Positions 5,960 through 12,738 of a stretch of 14,386 nt of DNA are shown piece after piece. The stretch lies in contig JALRDG010000101.1 of assembly GCA_023257055.1 (NCBI GenBank), positions 1-14,386 on the forward strand. Direction: 5' to 3'. The stretch comes from Candidatus Saccharimonadia bacterium (GTDB lineage: Bacteria; Patescibacteriota; Saccharimonadia; Saccharimonadales; Saccharimonadaceae). Position 1 is the stretch's first letter; each line of letters starts with the position of its first letter. The notes below the pieces were generated by a model, which did not search any database, was not told the origin of the DNA, and saw only the letters and a program-made list of their open reading frames with translations. Both the position numbers and the translations under genes were made by a program.

Positions 5960-7210
5960 TTACGATTTACTTAGTGTACCAAGCAGCTCATCGACTGTCA
6001 ACAAAGTAGTGTCGCCGGTGTTACGAACAGTATACTCCACCTGCTCCTGCTCAATCAAGCGGTCACTGACCGTCACGCGGTGCGGAATGCCAATCAGTTC
6101 AGCGTCGGCAAATTTCGTACCTGGGCGTTCGTCTCGATCATCGTACAAGACATCAATACCGCGAGCCGTCAACGTTTCATACAGGGCGTCGGCTTCGTGT
6201 ACCGCCTTTTCACCACCAATTCGAACCAGATATACACGATATGGCGCAATATCCTCAGGCCAGACAAGACCTTTTTCATCGGCAAAATGTTCGGCAATCA
6301 ATCCCATGACACGACTTGGACCAATGCCATAGCTTCCCATAAATACTTTTTCTTTACTACCGTCTTCGGCGGTGTAGGATAAATCAAGCGCATCGGAGAA
6401 TTTCGTGCCGAGAGTAAAGATATTTCCAACCTCGACTGCCTTCTTCTCAACAAGCTCATCTTTCGACACGCCAAGATCGGCAAGTACTTCGTCGGTATAC
6501 ACCTCTTCATTAATTGCGAGTTTTCGGCCTTCATGAACATAAATAATATCTTCACCGACGTCACTGAGCGTCTGGAATTCATGGCTATACTTAGCGAAAC
6601 TACCACCACTAGCGAACGTCTTATAGGTTATATCACCAATGCCAAGCCGCTCATAGACACGATGGTATGCTTCGGTAATTTTTTCATAGAAAGCATCATG
6701 CTCCTGCTGATTTCTACTAAAGCTATAGAGATCTTTCATCCAGAATTCTCGTCCACGCATCAAACCACTTTTACTACGAAGCTCGTTACGGAACTTAATC
6801 TGGAACTGATATGGATACACCGGCAGGTCCTTGTAGCTAGAGACATAGGTCTTCATGAGGCGCGTTAGCGGCTCTTCATGTGTTGGCGCCAGGCCAATGT
6901 CACTACCACTAGCAAGCTTCGTCTTGAACCACACGTCCATAACGTCGTCACTCCAACGACCCGAAGCCTCCCAAACATCCTTGCCCTGCAAGGCTGTCAG
7001 GCTGATCTCTTGCCCGCCGACAGCATTCATTTCTTCACGAATAATCTGTACGATATTTTCAAGCACGCGCTTGCCGAGCGGCAAATACGCATAGACGCCG
7101 GCCATTTCCTTATATACATATCCGGCGCGGATAAGCAGCTGGGCATTCTTAGAAACTTCGTCAGCAGGTGCGGTTTTACTCGTCTTAGTAAATAGGTGTG
7201 ATAATCGCAT
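5960..7210 (-). CDS. proS: Prolyl-tRNA synthetase, short form lacking the INS editing domain
   Basis: This cytosolic class II enzyme charges tRNA-Pro. Motif 1 lies around residues 42-70 (AYLPLGKRVLENIV), the ATP/proline loop APTHEEP at 108-114, motif 2 at 133-163 (QFQIKFRNELRSKSGLMRGREF), and motif 3 at 290-305 (FMGSYGIGPSRVMGLI). The HGTP anticodon-binding domain covers about 322-416. The typical bacterial enzyme is about 570 residues, with a YbaK-like insertion between motifs 2 and 3. Here SHEFQTLSDVGED (209-221) passes after only about 40 residues into VEVGNIFTLGTKFS (259-272), so the insertion is absent. The start lies 7 nt after the proB stop, with no Shine-Dalgarno; a TACAAT box overlaps the end of proB. 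It is last in the frr-to-proS operon. Confidence 0.96.
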   Translation of the reverse strand: MRLSHLFTKTSKTAPADEVSKNAQLLIRAGYVYKEMAGVYAYLPLGKRVLENIVQIIREEMNAVGGQEISLTALQGKDVWEASGRWSDDVMDVWFKTKLASGSDIGLAPTHEEPLTRLMKTYVSSYKDLPVYPYQFQIKFRNELRSKSGLMRGREFWMKDLYSFSRNQQEHDAFYEKITEAYHRVYERLGIGDITYKTFASGGSFAKYSHEFQTLSDVGEDIIYVHEGRKLAINEEVYTDEVLADLGVSKDELVEKKAVEVGNIFTLGTKFSDALDLSYTAEDGSKEKVFMGSYGIGPSRVMGLIAEHFADEKGLVWPEDIAPYRVYLVRIGGEKAVHEADALYETLTARGIDVLYDDRDERPGTKFADAELIGIPHRVTVSDRLIEQEQVEYTVRNTGDTTLLTVDELLGTLSKS

Positions 7211-7217
7211 AGTTTTC

Positions 7218-7958
7218 TTATTGTATAATTTTTGTACCTATTTTGCCAGCCAAAGCCGCCCCGACTGAGTGTTCCGTCGCCGCATGTGCAATATATACCT
7301 GAACGCCAGCTCCCAGTGCGAGTTCTGCTGCAACGAGCTTGCTTGCTGCCCCGCCTCGACTAACCGTCGATTGTGTTGTGACGATATGGCGCGATGCCTC
7401 CGCCAGCGTTACTTGCGATAACCGTTTTTCGTCTGGCGTGCCAAAATCAGCACGAATACCATCCTGGTCGGTCAATAGCACGAGCGCTTGCGCGTCAAGA
7501 TGCAGTGCAACCTCAGCCGCTAAGCGATCGTTATCGCCAAAACTAATTTCCTCGGTTGCGACAGCATCGTTTTCATTCACGATTGGCAGCCCGCCATACT
7601 GCCATACCGCCTCGATACTGCGCTGCAACAAGCGAAGATCGGAAGCGTGCGACAATTCATGGCGCGTGATAAGTACTTGCCCTATCGGCAAATCGCCAAA
7701 TGCCACACGCCACCTATCCATCAGCCCCACCTGCCCCAGCATTGATAAGGCTTGCAAAGACGGAATGTCCTGAGGTCGCTCCGACAAGCTAAGATGCCGC
7801 ACACCGAAACCGATCGCCCCGGAAGTAACCAATACGATCCTATAGCTATCCGTTAACGCACGGATACTGGCTGCGACCAGTTCAAAAGTAGCACTCGGTG
7901 CCTCATTATGCGACAGCAAGGTGCTTGTCCCTACTTTGACGATTAAAATCGGCTTCAT
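7218..7958 (-). CDS. proB: Glutamate 5-kinase, catalytic domain only
   Basis: The 246-residue protein has the amino acid kinase fold. ILIVKVGTSTL (residues 4-14) and VTSGAIGFG (44-52) form the nucleotide and substrate loops, LGQVGLMD (74-81) follows, and the ProB hallmark VNENDAVATEEISFGDNDRLAAEV spans 127-150. LLTDQDGI (161-168) and a late glycine-rich loop SRGGAASKL (200-208) complete the set. The late loop is usually GTGGMxTK, so it is somewhat divergent. ProB phosphorylates glutamate, the first step of proline synthesis. The C-terminal PUA domain of E. coli ProB is absent. The ATG is one base after the protease stop, so translation is probably coupled; an in-frame TTG at 7970 inside the preceding gene is less likely. 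No proA is present in the window. Confidence 0.88.
   Translation of the reverse strand: MKPILIVKVGTSTLLSHNEAPSATFELVAASIRALTDSYRIVLVTSGAIGFGVRHLSLSERPQDIPSLQALSMLGQVGLMDRWRVAFGDLPIGQVLITRHELSHASDLRLLQRSIEAVWQYGGLPIVNENDAVATEEISFGDNDRLAAEVALHLDAQALVLLTDQDGIRADFGTPDEKRLSQVTLAEASRHIVTTQSTVSRGGAASKLVAAELALGAGVQVYIAHAATEHSVGAALAGKIGTKIIQ
7220..7225 (-). promoter_or_regulatory. Possible internal -10 box for proS inside the proB 3' end
   Basis: TACAAT on the minus strand overlaps the proB stop codon and ends 9 nt before the proS ATG. It is accompanied only by a weak TGGCAA 17 bp upstream. If used, proS mRNA would be nearly leaderless; otherwise proS is read from the operon promoter. Confidence 0.3.
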
Positions 7959-7959
7959 A

Positions 7960-8745
7960 CTAGCCACCAAAGAACGCCGTGATCGGCACTGGATTTACGA
8001 ACAGTAAATAGTACGCCAGGCCGTTTTTTATCATATGCACAACAACACCAGCCCAAATCGTCCCAGTATACAATCGTAAAGCACAGAGCACGATACTCAA
8101 TGCAAAGGTATCGACTGCCACGTTCCACTGCCAGTGAAGCACGCCGAATATTACACTCACCACCAGAACGGCAATCCAAACTGGAATATACTTGAGCAAC
8201 TTACCGAACAGATAGCCACGAAGCAATAACTCTTCTGCAATCGGTGCGATAATCACGAGAGTCAGAAAGGCAAGTAAGTACTCATGTTGTCCAGCAAGTC
8301 CTTGAAACAGCACATCTTGCTTCTGTGTAACATCAAAATTCGTAAATAATACACTGACAACCGTAATTATAATTGCGGTGCAGACAAAATACACTACGTA
8401 CGCAACAGGAGATAAGAGCAAGTCCCGCCAGGCGAGCGGCTCTTGCACACCGAGCTCTTCCCTTGTGGTACGCTGTCGCAAAACAAGCACGGGCAATCCA
8501 ATTGCCAAAATACAGGTGAGCATATACATAACACCGGCAATAATCGTATTGAGTAATGCTTCGTTAATGCCGTCTACTGCCAAGCCCAGTTGATCGGCGT
8601 AAAGAATTGGCAACGATACGACTACCTGCGCTAAAAGAAACGCCGCCACCGTCCATACAGTGAAACCAAGGGCTATTAATAAACGCTTACCGAGTCCCAT
8701 CGGTACCGGTTGCGCAGGAGTCTTAAACAAGTTTCGTAACATCAC
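7960..8745 (-). CDS. CPBP-family intramembrane metalloprotease (CAAX/ABI type)
   Basis: This 261-residue multi-pass membrane protein has about seven hydrophobic segments. It carries the CPBP (Abi, Rce1-like) motifs: EELLLRGYLFG (residues 171-181, with Glu171, Glu172 and Arg176), the second-motif histidine in GVLHWQW (His204), and HMIKN (His237, Asn241). These residues form the metal site inside the membrane. Bacterial members are often linked to bacteriocin self-immunity or prenyl-protein processing, but the substrate cannot be predicted. A GTG at 8745 followed directly by ATG at 8742 are both possible starts. Either overlaps the end of rseP by about 20 bp, implying coupled translation in the frr-to-proS operon. 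It places a second intramembrane protease beside the S2P-family enzyme. Confidence 0.88.
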   Translation of the reverse strand: MMLRNLFKTPAQPVPMGLGKRLLIALGFTVWTVAAFLLAQVVVSLPILYADQLGLAVDGINEALLNTIIAGVMYMLTCILAIGLPVLVLRQRTTREELGVQEPLAWRDLLLSPVAYVVYFVCTAIIITVVSVLFTNFDVTQKQDVLFQGLAGQHEYLLAFLTLVIIAPIAEELLLRGYLFGKLLKYIPVWIAVLVVSVIFGVLHWQWNVAVDTFALSIVLCALRLYTGTIWAGVVVHMIKNGLAYYLLFVNPVPITAFFGG

Positions 8746-9865
8746 TTACCGTCACCGCCACGATTATTACCAACAAGAGAAGCACGCCAACCGTCTGGAT
8801 AACTTCCTCTCGCTCCTTTGTTAGTGGCTTTTTGAGCAATCGGAAGATAGTCATCGTATACCAACGTCCGCCGTCTAAGCCAGGAATTGGCAGAATATTC
8901 ATTACCGCCAGAGTCAGCGAAATCAAGGCGCTAAAGAACACGATCTGAATAATTCCAGCCTGCTGGACTGACGGAAATAGCACTCCCAAAATTCCAACTG
9001 GACCAGCGACATTATTGCCGACCTCCTGCAGTTTCTTATCGGCCGCTTCTTGGGCTTGATCACTCAGGCTCACCTTTCCGGCAAGTCCTTGCGCCAAGTT
9101 AACAACGATATCACCGACACCCTGTAGTGTAATGCCCGTTAATTGCAATGTCGTACCAAACCCAACAATTGGTGCCGACCACGTATACCGTGCGAGCTGC
9201 ATCTGCCCTAGTCCGGCACCAAATACCGTCCCCTGTTCGCTATCGCGCAAGGTCACCTGCTTCGTTTGCTTTTTGTCGTTACGCTCATACCCAACTGCGA
9301 CAGTTTCACCGCGGTATTGATGAGTCAATGCAATAAGTTGCTCGACGGTAGTCACTTCTTTGCCGGCAAAGGTTTCGATAATGTCGCCCTCTTTAAGGCC
9401 GGCTCTTGCAGCTGGATAATCGTCAATAAGTGCCGCAATAGAAACATCGCCCTTATTCTGTACGCTCATATCCTGCGGAACACTAAACTGGTTCGGAATT
9501 ACCTGCGGTAAACCGGTCCATGCAAGAATCGTCAGAAGCACACCGGCAACCAGCCAGTTGATAAGCACTCCTGCGAGCAAGATTTTCGTCTTTACCCAGT
9601 AACTTGCTGCACCATAATCGCCCTTACCTGTCGCTGAGTCGTATTCGCCTTGCAGTTTTACGAAACCGCCGAGCGGCAGCCAGTTCAGTGTGAATTCAAT
9701 ACCGTTTTTTAGCTTCTTGCCCCATGCTCTCGGCGGAAATCCAATACCGAATTCCTCTACGACGACACCATTACGGCGTGCGACGATTGCATGGCCAAGC
9801 TCGTGCACAACAACGAGCAGTACTAAAATAATTAGCCCTAATACTATTCCAAAAAGTAGTTCCAT
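8723..9865 (-). CDS. rseP: RIP metalloprotease, RseP/site-2 protease family
   Basis: This 380-residue polytopic inner-membrane zinc protease cleaves transmembrane substrates, classically anti-sigma factors or remnant signal peptides. The first membrane helix carries the HELGH active site (residues 21-25). A second helix lies near 95-118, a single PDZ domain follows (about 130-210, with AARAGLKEGDIIETFAGKEV), and the last helices contain NILPIPGLDGGRW (323-335), whose Asp331 is the third zinc ligand. E. coli RseP has two PDZ domains; one is common elsewhere. The ATG directly abuts the uppS TAA, preceded by a run of Gs. It follows uppS as in many bacteria, but without the usual cdsA and dxr in between. 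Confidence 0.95.
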   Translation of the reverse strand: MELLFGIVLGLIILVLLVVVHELGHAIVARRNGVVVEEFGIGFPPRAWGKKLKNGIEFTLNWLPLGGFVKLQGEYDSATGKGDYGAASYWVKTKILLAGVLINWLVAGVLLTILAWTGLPQVIPNQFSVPQDMSVQNKGDVSIAALIDDYPAARAGLKEGDIIETFAGKEVTTVEQLIALTHQYRGETVAVGYERNDKKQTKQVTLRDSEQGTVFGAGLGQMQLARYTWSAPIVGFGTTLQLTGITLQGVGDIVVNLAQGLAGKVSLSDQAQEAADKKLQEVGNNVAGPVGILGVLFPSVQQAGIIQIVFFSALISLTLAVMNILPIPGLDGGRWYTMTIFRLLKKPLTKEREEVIQTVGVLLLLVIIVAVTVSDVTKLV

Positions 9866-10561
9866 TTACCCCCCAAACCGTCGGCTTCGCCGCGTATATT
9901 CTTCAAGTATACTGTGCACGTCGTCTTTTGTCATGTCTGGCCAGAATTTTTCGAGGAAAAGAAATTCACTATAGGCAGCACGCCATAGCATGAAATTACT
10001 AATGCGCTGCTCGCCACTCGTCCGGACAATTAAATCACACGGTGGCACCTCTGGTGCATACAGATGTTGTTCGATCAACTCAGGCGTAATCTGGTCAGCC
10101 GACATACCTGTCGCCAAGATACGCTTCACAGCATCAACAACTTCCAGTTGCCCGCCGTAGTTAAAGCATAGTAGCAATTCCCCGCCTTTCATGTCAGCGG
10201 TTTTTGCTTCAGCCGCCTCAATAGCTGTGAGTAATTTTGCGTCCAGCCCTTCGCGAGAACCTACGATACGCAGGCGAACATCATTTTCGATAAAGTACTG
10301 TATGTCCGACTTAAGGAACTTCAACATAAATCCCATGATCCGCGACACTTCTGCTTCGCTGCGCTTCCAATTCTCTGTTGAAAATACATATGCTGAAGCG
10401 TACTTCACGCCGCTATGAAGTGTTTCTAGTAACACCTCCTTGAGTGCGTTGTATCCAGCTAAATGACCCTCATAAGCTGGCAGTCCGTGTGAACGAGCCC
10501 AACGGCGATTACCATCCACGATAAAACCGATATGGCGCGGAAGCGCCGGCTGGTCATTCAT
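9866..10561 (-). CDS. uppS: Isoprenyl transferase (undecaprenyl diphosphate synthase)
   Basis: The enzyme condenses isopentenyl diphosphate onto farnesyl diphosphate in cis to make the C55 lipid carrier for cell-wall synthesis. It works at the cytoplasmic membrane face. The family signature is complete over 231 residues: IGFIVDGNRRWAR (11-23, with catalytic Asp17), the FSTENWKRS segment (60-68), CFNYGGQLEVVDA (132-144), and the RTSGEQRISNFMLWRAAYSEF block (180-200) that binds the diphosphate. The length is slightly below the E. coli enzyme (about 250). Its ATG overlaps the frr stop in a TAATG junction, so the two are translationally coupled. Confidence 0.96.
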   Translation of the reverse strand: MNDQPALPRHIGFIVDGNRRWARSHGLPAYEGHLAGYNALKEVLLETLHSGVKYASAYVFSTENWKRSEAEVSRIMGFMLKFLKSDIQYFIENDVRLRIVGSREGLDAKLLTAIEAAEAKTADMKGGELLLCFNYGGQLEVVDAVKRILATGMSADQITPELIEQHLYAPEVPPCDLIVRTSGEQRISNFMLWRAAYSEFLFLEKFWPDMTKDDVHSILEEYTRRSRRFGG

Positions 10562-11115
10562 TAGATCGTTAGGATATCCTTCTCTTTCGTCTTGAAGATT
10601 TCCTCGAGCTTGGCATTATTTTTTACCATCAAATCATCGATTTGCTTCTCGATTGACTTTACGTCGTCTTCAGAAAGTTCTTTCGCTTCTTTTTTGCGCT
10701 TCGCCTCCTTTAAGGCGTCTTGGCGAATATTTCGAAGAGCAATGCGCGCTTCTTCTACCTTTTCACCCGTTTGCTTGACGAGCAATTTGCGTCGCTCTTC
10801 TGTAAGCGCTGGCACTGGTACGCGAACCACGCGACCGTCGTCGCTCGGATTAAATCCAAGGCTAGGGTTATCACGGATAGCACCTGCGATTGCCTGCACA
10901 TTGCCCGGGTCAAATGGCGACACAAGTAGCATTTGTGCTTCGGGTGCAGTAATATTCGCCGTTTGATTCAGTGGCATTTTTGCACCATATACTTCCACCT
11001 GAATGCCATCAAGCATACTTGGGTGCGCACGACCAGTTCGAACCTTTTTCAGCTCGTCCTCAAAATGCATGACCGCATGATTCATCTTCTCTTCGTATTG
11101 CTTTGTATCAAACAT
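10561..11115 (-). CDS. frr: Ribosome recycling factor
   Basis: With EF-G, RRF splits the post-termination ribosome. The 184-residue length is standard. The long helical domain is represented by residues 1-30, with KVRTGRAHPSMLDGI (24-38), and by the C-terminal half from about 105, with VPALTEERRKLLVKQ. The small beta domain lies between (about 31-104, with ITAPEAQMLLVSPFDPG). GAGGA lies 4 nt before the ATG. It is the first gene of the frr-uppS-rseP-protease-proB-proS operon, read from an extended -10 promoter just upstream. The gene normally before it, pyrH, is not there. Confidence 0.97.
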   Translation of the reverse strand: MFDTKQYEEKMNHAVMHFEDELKKVRTGRAHPSMLDGIQVEVYGAKMPLNQTANITAPEAQMLLVSPFDPGNVQAIAGAIRDNPSLGFNPSDDGRVVRVPVPALTEERRKLLVKQTGEKVEEARIALRNIRQDALKEAKRKKEAKELSEDDVKSIEKQIDDLMVKNNAKLEEIFKTKEKDILTI

Positions 11116-11141
11116 ATTTTCCTCACAAATTAACTGTTTTT

Positions 11142-11150
11142 AGTATAGCA
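11142..11150 (-). promoter_or_regulatory. Extended -10 promoter of the frr operon
   Basis: The minus strand reads TGCTATACT, a -10 box with the TGN extension, predicted to start near 11135 and leave a 20-nt leader with GAGGA. The expected -35 position falls in the terminator hairpin of the preceding gene and shows no consensus. Confidence 0.6.
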
Positions 11151-11157
11151 GAATCCA

Positions 11158-11198
11158 TAAGAAAGCCCCGCATCATGATAGTCATCACAATGCGGGGC
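11158..11198 (-). terminator. GC-rich terminator hairpin after the small gene at 11233
   Basis: GCCCCGCAT (11165-11173) pairs perfectly with ATGCGGGGC (11190-11198), and on the minus strand it is followed by TTTCTT. It starts 35 bases past the stop codon. The CCCCGC core recurs in the hairpins after the other two small minus-strand genes. Confidence 0.75.
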
Positions 11199-11232
11199 GA
11201 CAAGCGAGAAACTACCCGCCTACTTGGCTACA

Positions 11233-11550
11233 TTAGCCACAGGGCGAAGGCCAGCGATCAACCACTGCCGTGCCGCGTAAGCACAAATCATAGCCATACG
11301 CCCATTCGTAGCGAATCGTGACGACGTGCCTACCGGAAACTGTCGTGCCGGTCACCGCATAATTGCAAGCAGTGCCATCAATGGAAAACTGCTCCAGGTG
11401 TAGCGAGTGCCGGCCATCGAGCGTCGTCACACAGACGTAATCACCATAGTCCTGCGCTTTCATGAGCGAATCAAGCGTGCGGCATTGCACGGCGATATCT
11501 TCACCGAGATCATGCTTGCAAGGACAGACGGTTTGAGCCATGTCAGTCAC
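11233..11550 (-). CDS. Small cysteine-containing hypothetical protein (small family member A)
   Basis: The protein is unrecognised: 105 residues from a GTG at 11550, no signal peptide or membrane segment, mostly predicted beta strands. Seven cysteines are spread along it (9, 11, 23, 40, 62, 90, 104), with an N-terminal CPCKH. The GTG is preferred because AAGG lies 8 nt upstream; an ATG three codons in (11541) is the alternative. An in-frame TTG at 11610 lies at the transcription start and is unlikely. The segment NYAVTGTTVSGRHVVTI (63-79) aligns with RYAVSGVTDCGHDMIVV of the neighbour at 12208, suggesting paralogy. It has its own strong promoter, a leader of about 55 nt and a hairpin terminator. 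It lies in the block occupying the usual pyrH position. Confidence 0.7.
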   Translation of the reverse strand: MTDMAQTVCPCKHDLGEDIAVQCRTLDSLMKAQDYGDYVCVTTLDGRHSLHLEQFSIDGTACNYAVTGTTVSGRHVVTIRYEWAYGYDLCLRGTAVVDRWPSPCG

Positions 11551-11612
11551 GATATACCCCTTTTGCCAACGGAGAAGAGCCAACCTCTTCGGGAAGCCTT
11601 TGGCGTACAAAA

Positions 11613-11640
11613 ATTATACCATCGCTGGTAACTATTGCAA
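11613..11640 (-). promoter_or_regulatory. Promoter of small gene A (shares its -35 with the divergent promoter)
   Basis: On the minus strand TTGCAA (11635-11640), a 16-bp spacer and a perfect TATAAT (11613-11618) preceded by TGG form a strong extended -10 promoter. The predicted start is near 11606. The -35 box is a palindrome and is also the -35 of the plus-strand promoter. Confidence 0.7.
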
Positions 11641-11662
11641 ATATGCCTATTTCTGCTAGTCT
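11635..11662 (+). promoter_or_regulatory. Promoter of the membrane protein gene at 11703
   Basis: TTGCAA (11635-11640), a 16-bp spacer and TAGTCT (11657-11662) preceded by TGC make an extended but weaker -10. The predicted start is near 11669, giving a leader of about 34 nt that contains AAAAGGA. Confidence 0.5.
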
Positions 11663-11702
11663 GAAAAGGTAGGTTTTTCCGCACGTTAAAAGGACTGTAC
11701 GC

Positions 11703-12077
11703 ATGTTTGGAACGCTTGAAAGCATCGCCCTCATCGGGATCGTCGTGCTACTGCTCGTCGCTACACATCAGTACGAGCGACAAACGGTCAGACGAGCACG
11801 ACAAGGACACACTTCGCTGGCAACCATCAATGATCGGCTGATCATTGACATCGCACTGAGCGGAATTTGGCTCATGGCAAGCGCGCTTGCTTTCATCTTG
11901 CTGATCGTTTTCAGCTTTCCGGATGAAATCACGGCAAAAAACCTGGCGACAACTACCAACGGTCAGCCGCTTTTGCTCCTGATGAGCATTTTTGCCACCA
12001 GCATGTTGTTTATGGCGGCCGCGCTCATCGCCTTTCGGTCGTACCTTACGAAATACGCCATTCTTGAAAGAGCGTAG
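11703..12077 (+). CDS. Small membrane protein with three predicted transmembrane helices
   Basis: No family is recognised. The 124 residues contain three hydrophobic helices at about 7-21, 47-72 and 89-111. A basic loop after the first helix (HQYERQTVRRARQGH, 22-36) suggests a cytoplasmic loop by the positive-inside rule. A second loop, DEITAKNLATTTNGQP (74-89), would face outside, and the short C-terminal tail (112-124) is basic. AAGGA lies 8 nt before the ATG, so the start is well supported. It is transcribed divergently from small gene A and ends in a strong terminator of its own. It is the only plus-strand gene in the block between tsf and frr. A partner or regulator role toward the neighbouring small proteins is possible but not shown. 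Confidence 0.8.
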   Translation: MFGTLESIALIGIVVLLLVATHQYERQTVRRARQGHTSLATINDRLIIDIALSGIWLMASALAFILLIVFSFPDEITAKNLATTTNGQPLLLLMSIFATSMLFMAAALIAFRSYLTKYAILERA

Positions 12078-12099
12078 TCTTCCAACACATTAACTTACC

Positions 12100-12137
12100 G
12101 CGGAAGGGTGTATCAATCACCCTTCCGCTTTTCCTTT
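12100..12137 (+). terminator. Intrinsic terminator after the membrane protein gene
   Basis: GCGGAAGGGTG (12100-12110) pairs perfectly with CACCCTTCCGC (12118-12128) around a 7-nt loop and is followed by TTTTCCTTT. It starts 23 bases past the stop codon. Confidence 0.92.
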
Positions 12138-12141
12138 ACGT

Positions 12142-12173
12142 AAAACCCCCGCACGAATGCTATCCGTGCGGGG
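12142..12173 (-). terminator. GC-rich terminator hairpin after the small gene at 12208
   Basis: CCCCGCACG (12147-12155) pairs with CGTGCGGGG (12165-12173) around a 9-nt loop. The minus strand continues GTTTTACG. The arm sequence is nearly the same as in the hairpin at 12694. Confidence 0.8.
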
Positions 12174-12207
12174 TGCTTGTGGCTATGCGCCTAAACAGTT
12201 GTAATAG

Positions 12208-12585
12208 TTATGAGGACGGTTCATCGCTTGAAAGATCAGTAGGCCAGTAGGCAGCAAAGCCGGCGCCGTTCTGATCCCGTTGGAACCGCAGGTCGAATAC
12301 AACGATCATGTCATGACCACAGTCGGTCACTCCACTGACCGCATAACGCGTCGGCGACTTCATATGTAGTTCATCTACCGACATAGTGAAGCTTCGTTGC
12401 TGGCCGGCACGCTCGATAATAGTTATCCTGCCGTTCGTCACCCACTTCTGCGAAACGGCGTACTTCGCTATTCGTCGCACCGGAATCCCAAGCTTTCCAT
12501 CTAGCGGCTCACCGGTCGTTCTCTCTTCCCACTCAGCCGTGTACGCGACCGCTTCGTCGAAACTCAACTGCCCCACGTCACCCAC
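12208..12585 (-). CDS. Small hypothetical protein (small family member B)
   Basis: The protein is unrecognised: 125 residues from a GTG at 12585, which has AGGAAGAG directly upstream; another in-frame GTG at 12576 is possible. There are no membrane segments. An acidic N-terminal region (SFDEAVAYTAEWEERTTGE, 8-26) could be a helix, followed by predicted beta strands from about residue 45 to 115. RYAVSGVTDCGHDMIVV (80-96) resembles the matching part of the protein at 11233, and both end in an aromatic-WP motif (AAYWPTD here, VVDRWPSP there). It probably has its own promoter and a GC-rich terminator. The function is unknown; the two proteins look like diverged copies. Confidence 0.7.
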   Translation of the reverse strand: MGDVGQLSFDEAVAYTAEWEERTTGEPLDGKLGIPVRRIAKYAVSQKWVTNGRITIIERAGQQRSFTMSVDELHMKSPTRYAVSGVTDCGHDMIVVFDLRFQRDQNGAGFAAYWPTDLSSDEPSS

Positions 12586-12606
12586 CTCTTCCTTTTCAGA
12601 AAATAG

Positions 12607-12619
12607 TGCATAAAATGCA
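12607..12619. repeat. Short palindrome in the leader of small gene B
   Basis: TGCAT and ATGCA flank AAA, forming a 13-bp perfect palindrome. It lies between the predicted start site and the ribosome binding site. A related imperfect repeat, ATTACAAAATGTATT, lies just upstream near 12632-12646. The pair may be operator half-sites, but this is speculative. Confidence 0.3.
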
Positions 12620-12643
12620 TTTCACTCACATATTACAAAATGT

Positions 12644-12672
12644 ATTAAACTAAAATACCATTGTTTTTGCAA
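12644..12672 (-). promoter_or_regulatory. Candidate promoter of small gene B
   Basis: TTGCAA (12667-12672), a 17-bp spacer and TTTAAT (12644-12649) are read on the minus strand, with a predicted leader of about 50 nt. TTGCAA is the same -35 hexamer as in the two divergent promoters at 11635. A TGGTATTTT nearby is an alternative -10. Confidence 0.45.
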
Positions 12673-12689
12673 ATACATGTACCTAGAGG

Positions 12690-12721
12690 AAATCCCCCGC
12701 ACGAATATATTCGTGCGGGGG
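12690..12721 (-). terminator. GC-rich terminator hairpin after the small gene at 12739
   Basis: A perfect 28-bp palindrome (CCCCCGCACGAATA at 12694-12707 and its complement at 12708-12721) begins 18 bases past the stop codon. The minus strand continues GATTTCC, so the T-tract is short. Its arm repeats the CCCCGCACGAAT sequence found after gene B. Confidence 0.75.
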
Positions 12722-12738
12722 GCTGAAGGACGGATCAG

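Noticed and set aside
5960..7210. Short ProRS as a truncated or frameshifted gene
   Set aside because: All class II motifs and the anticodon domain are present in one frame; only the optional editing insertion is missing, as in other natural short forms.
11103..11321. Plus-strand open frame across the frr promoter and terminator
   Set aside because: It covers the frr start, promoter and a terminator hairpin and is best explained as chance.
11551..11610. TTG start extending small gene A by 20 residues
   Set aside because: It lies at the predicted transcription start, just after TATAAT, with no room for a ribosome binding site.
12142..12721. The two CCCCGCACGAAT hairpins as ends of a mobile element
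   Set aside because: Each is itself an inverted repeat placed just after a stop codon with a T-run on the minus strand; no transposase or target duplication is seen, so terminators are the simpler reading.
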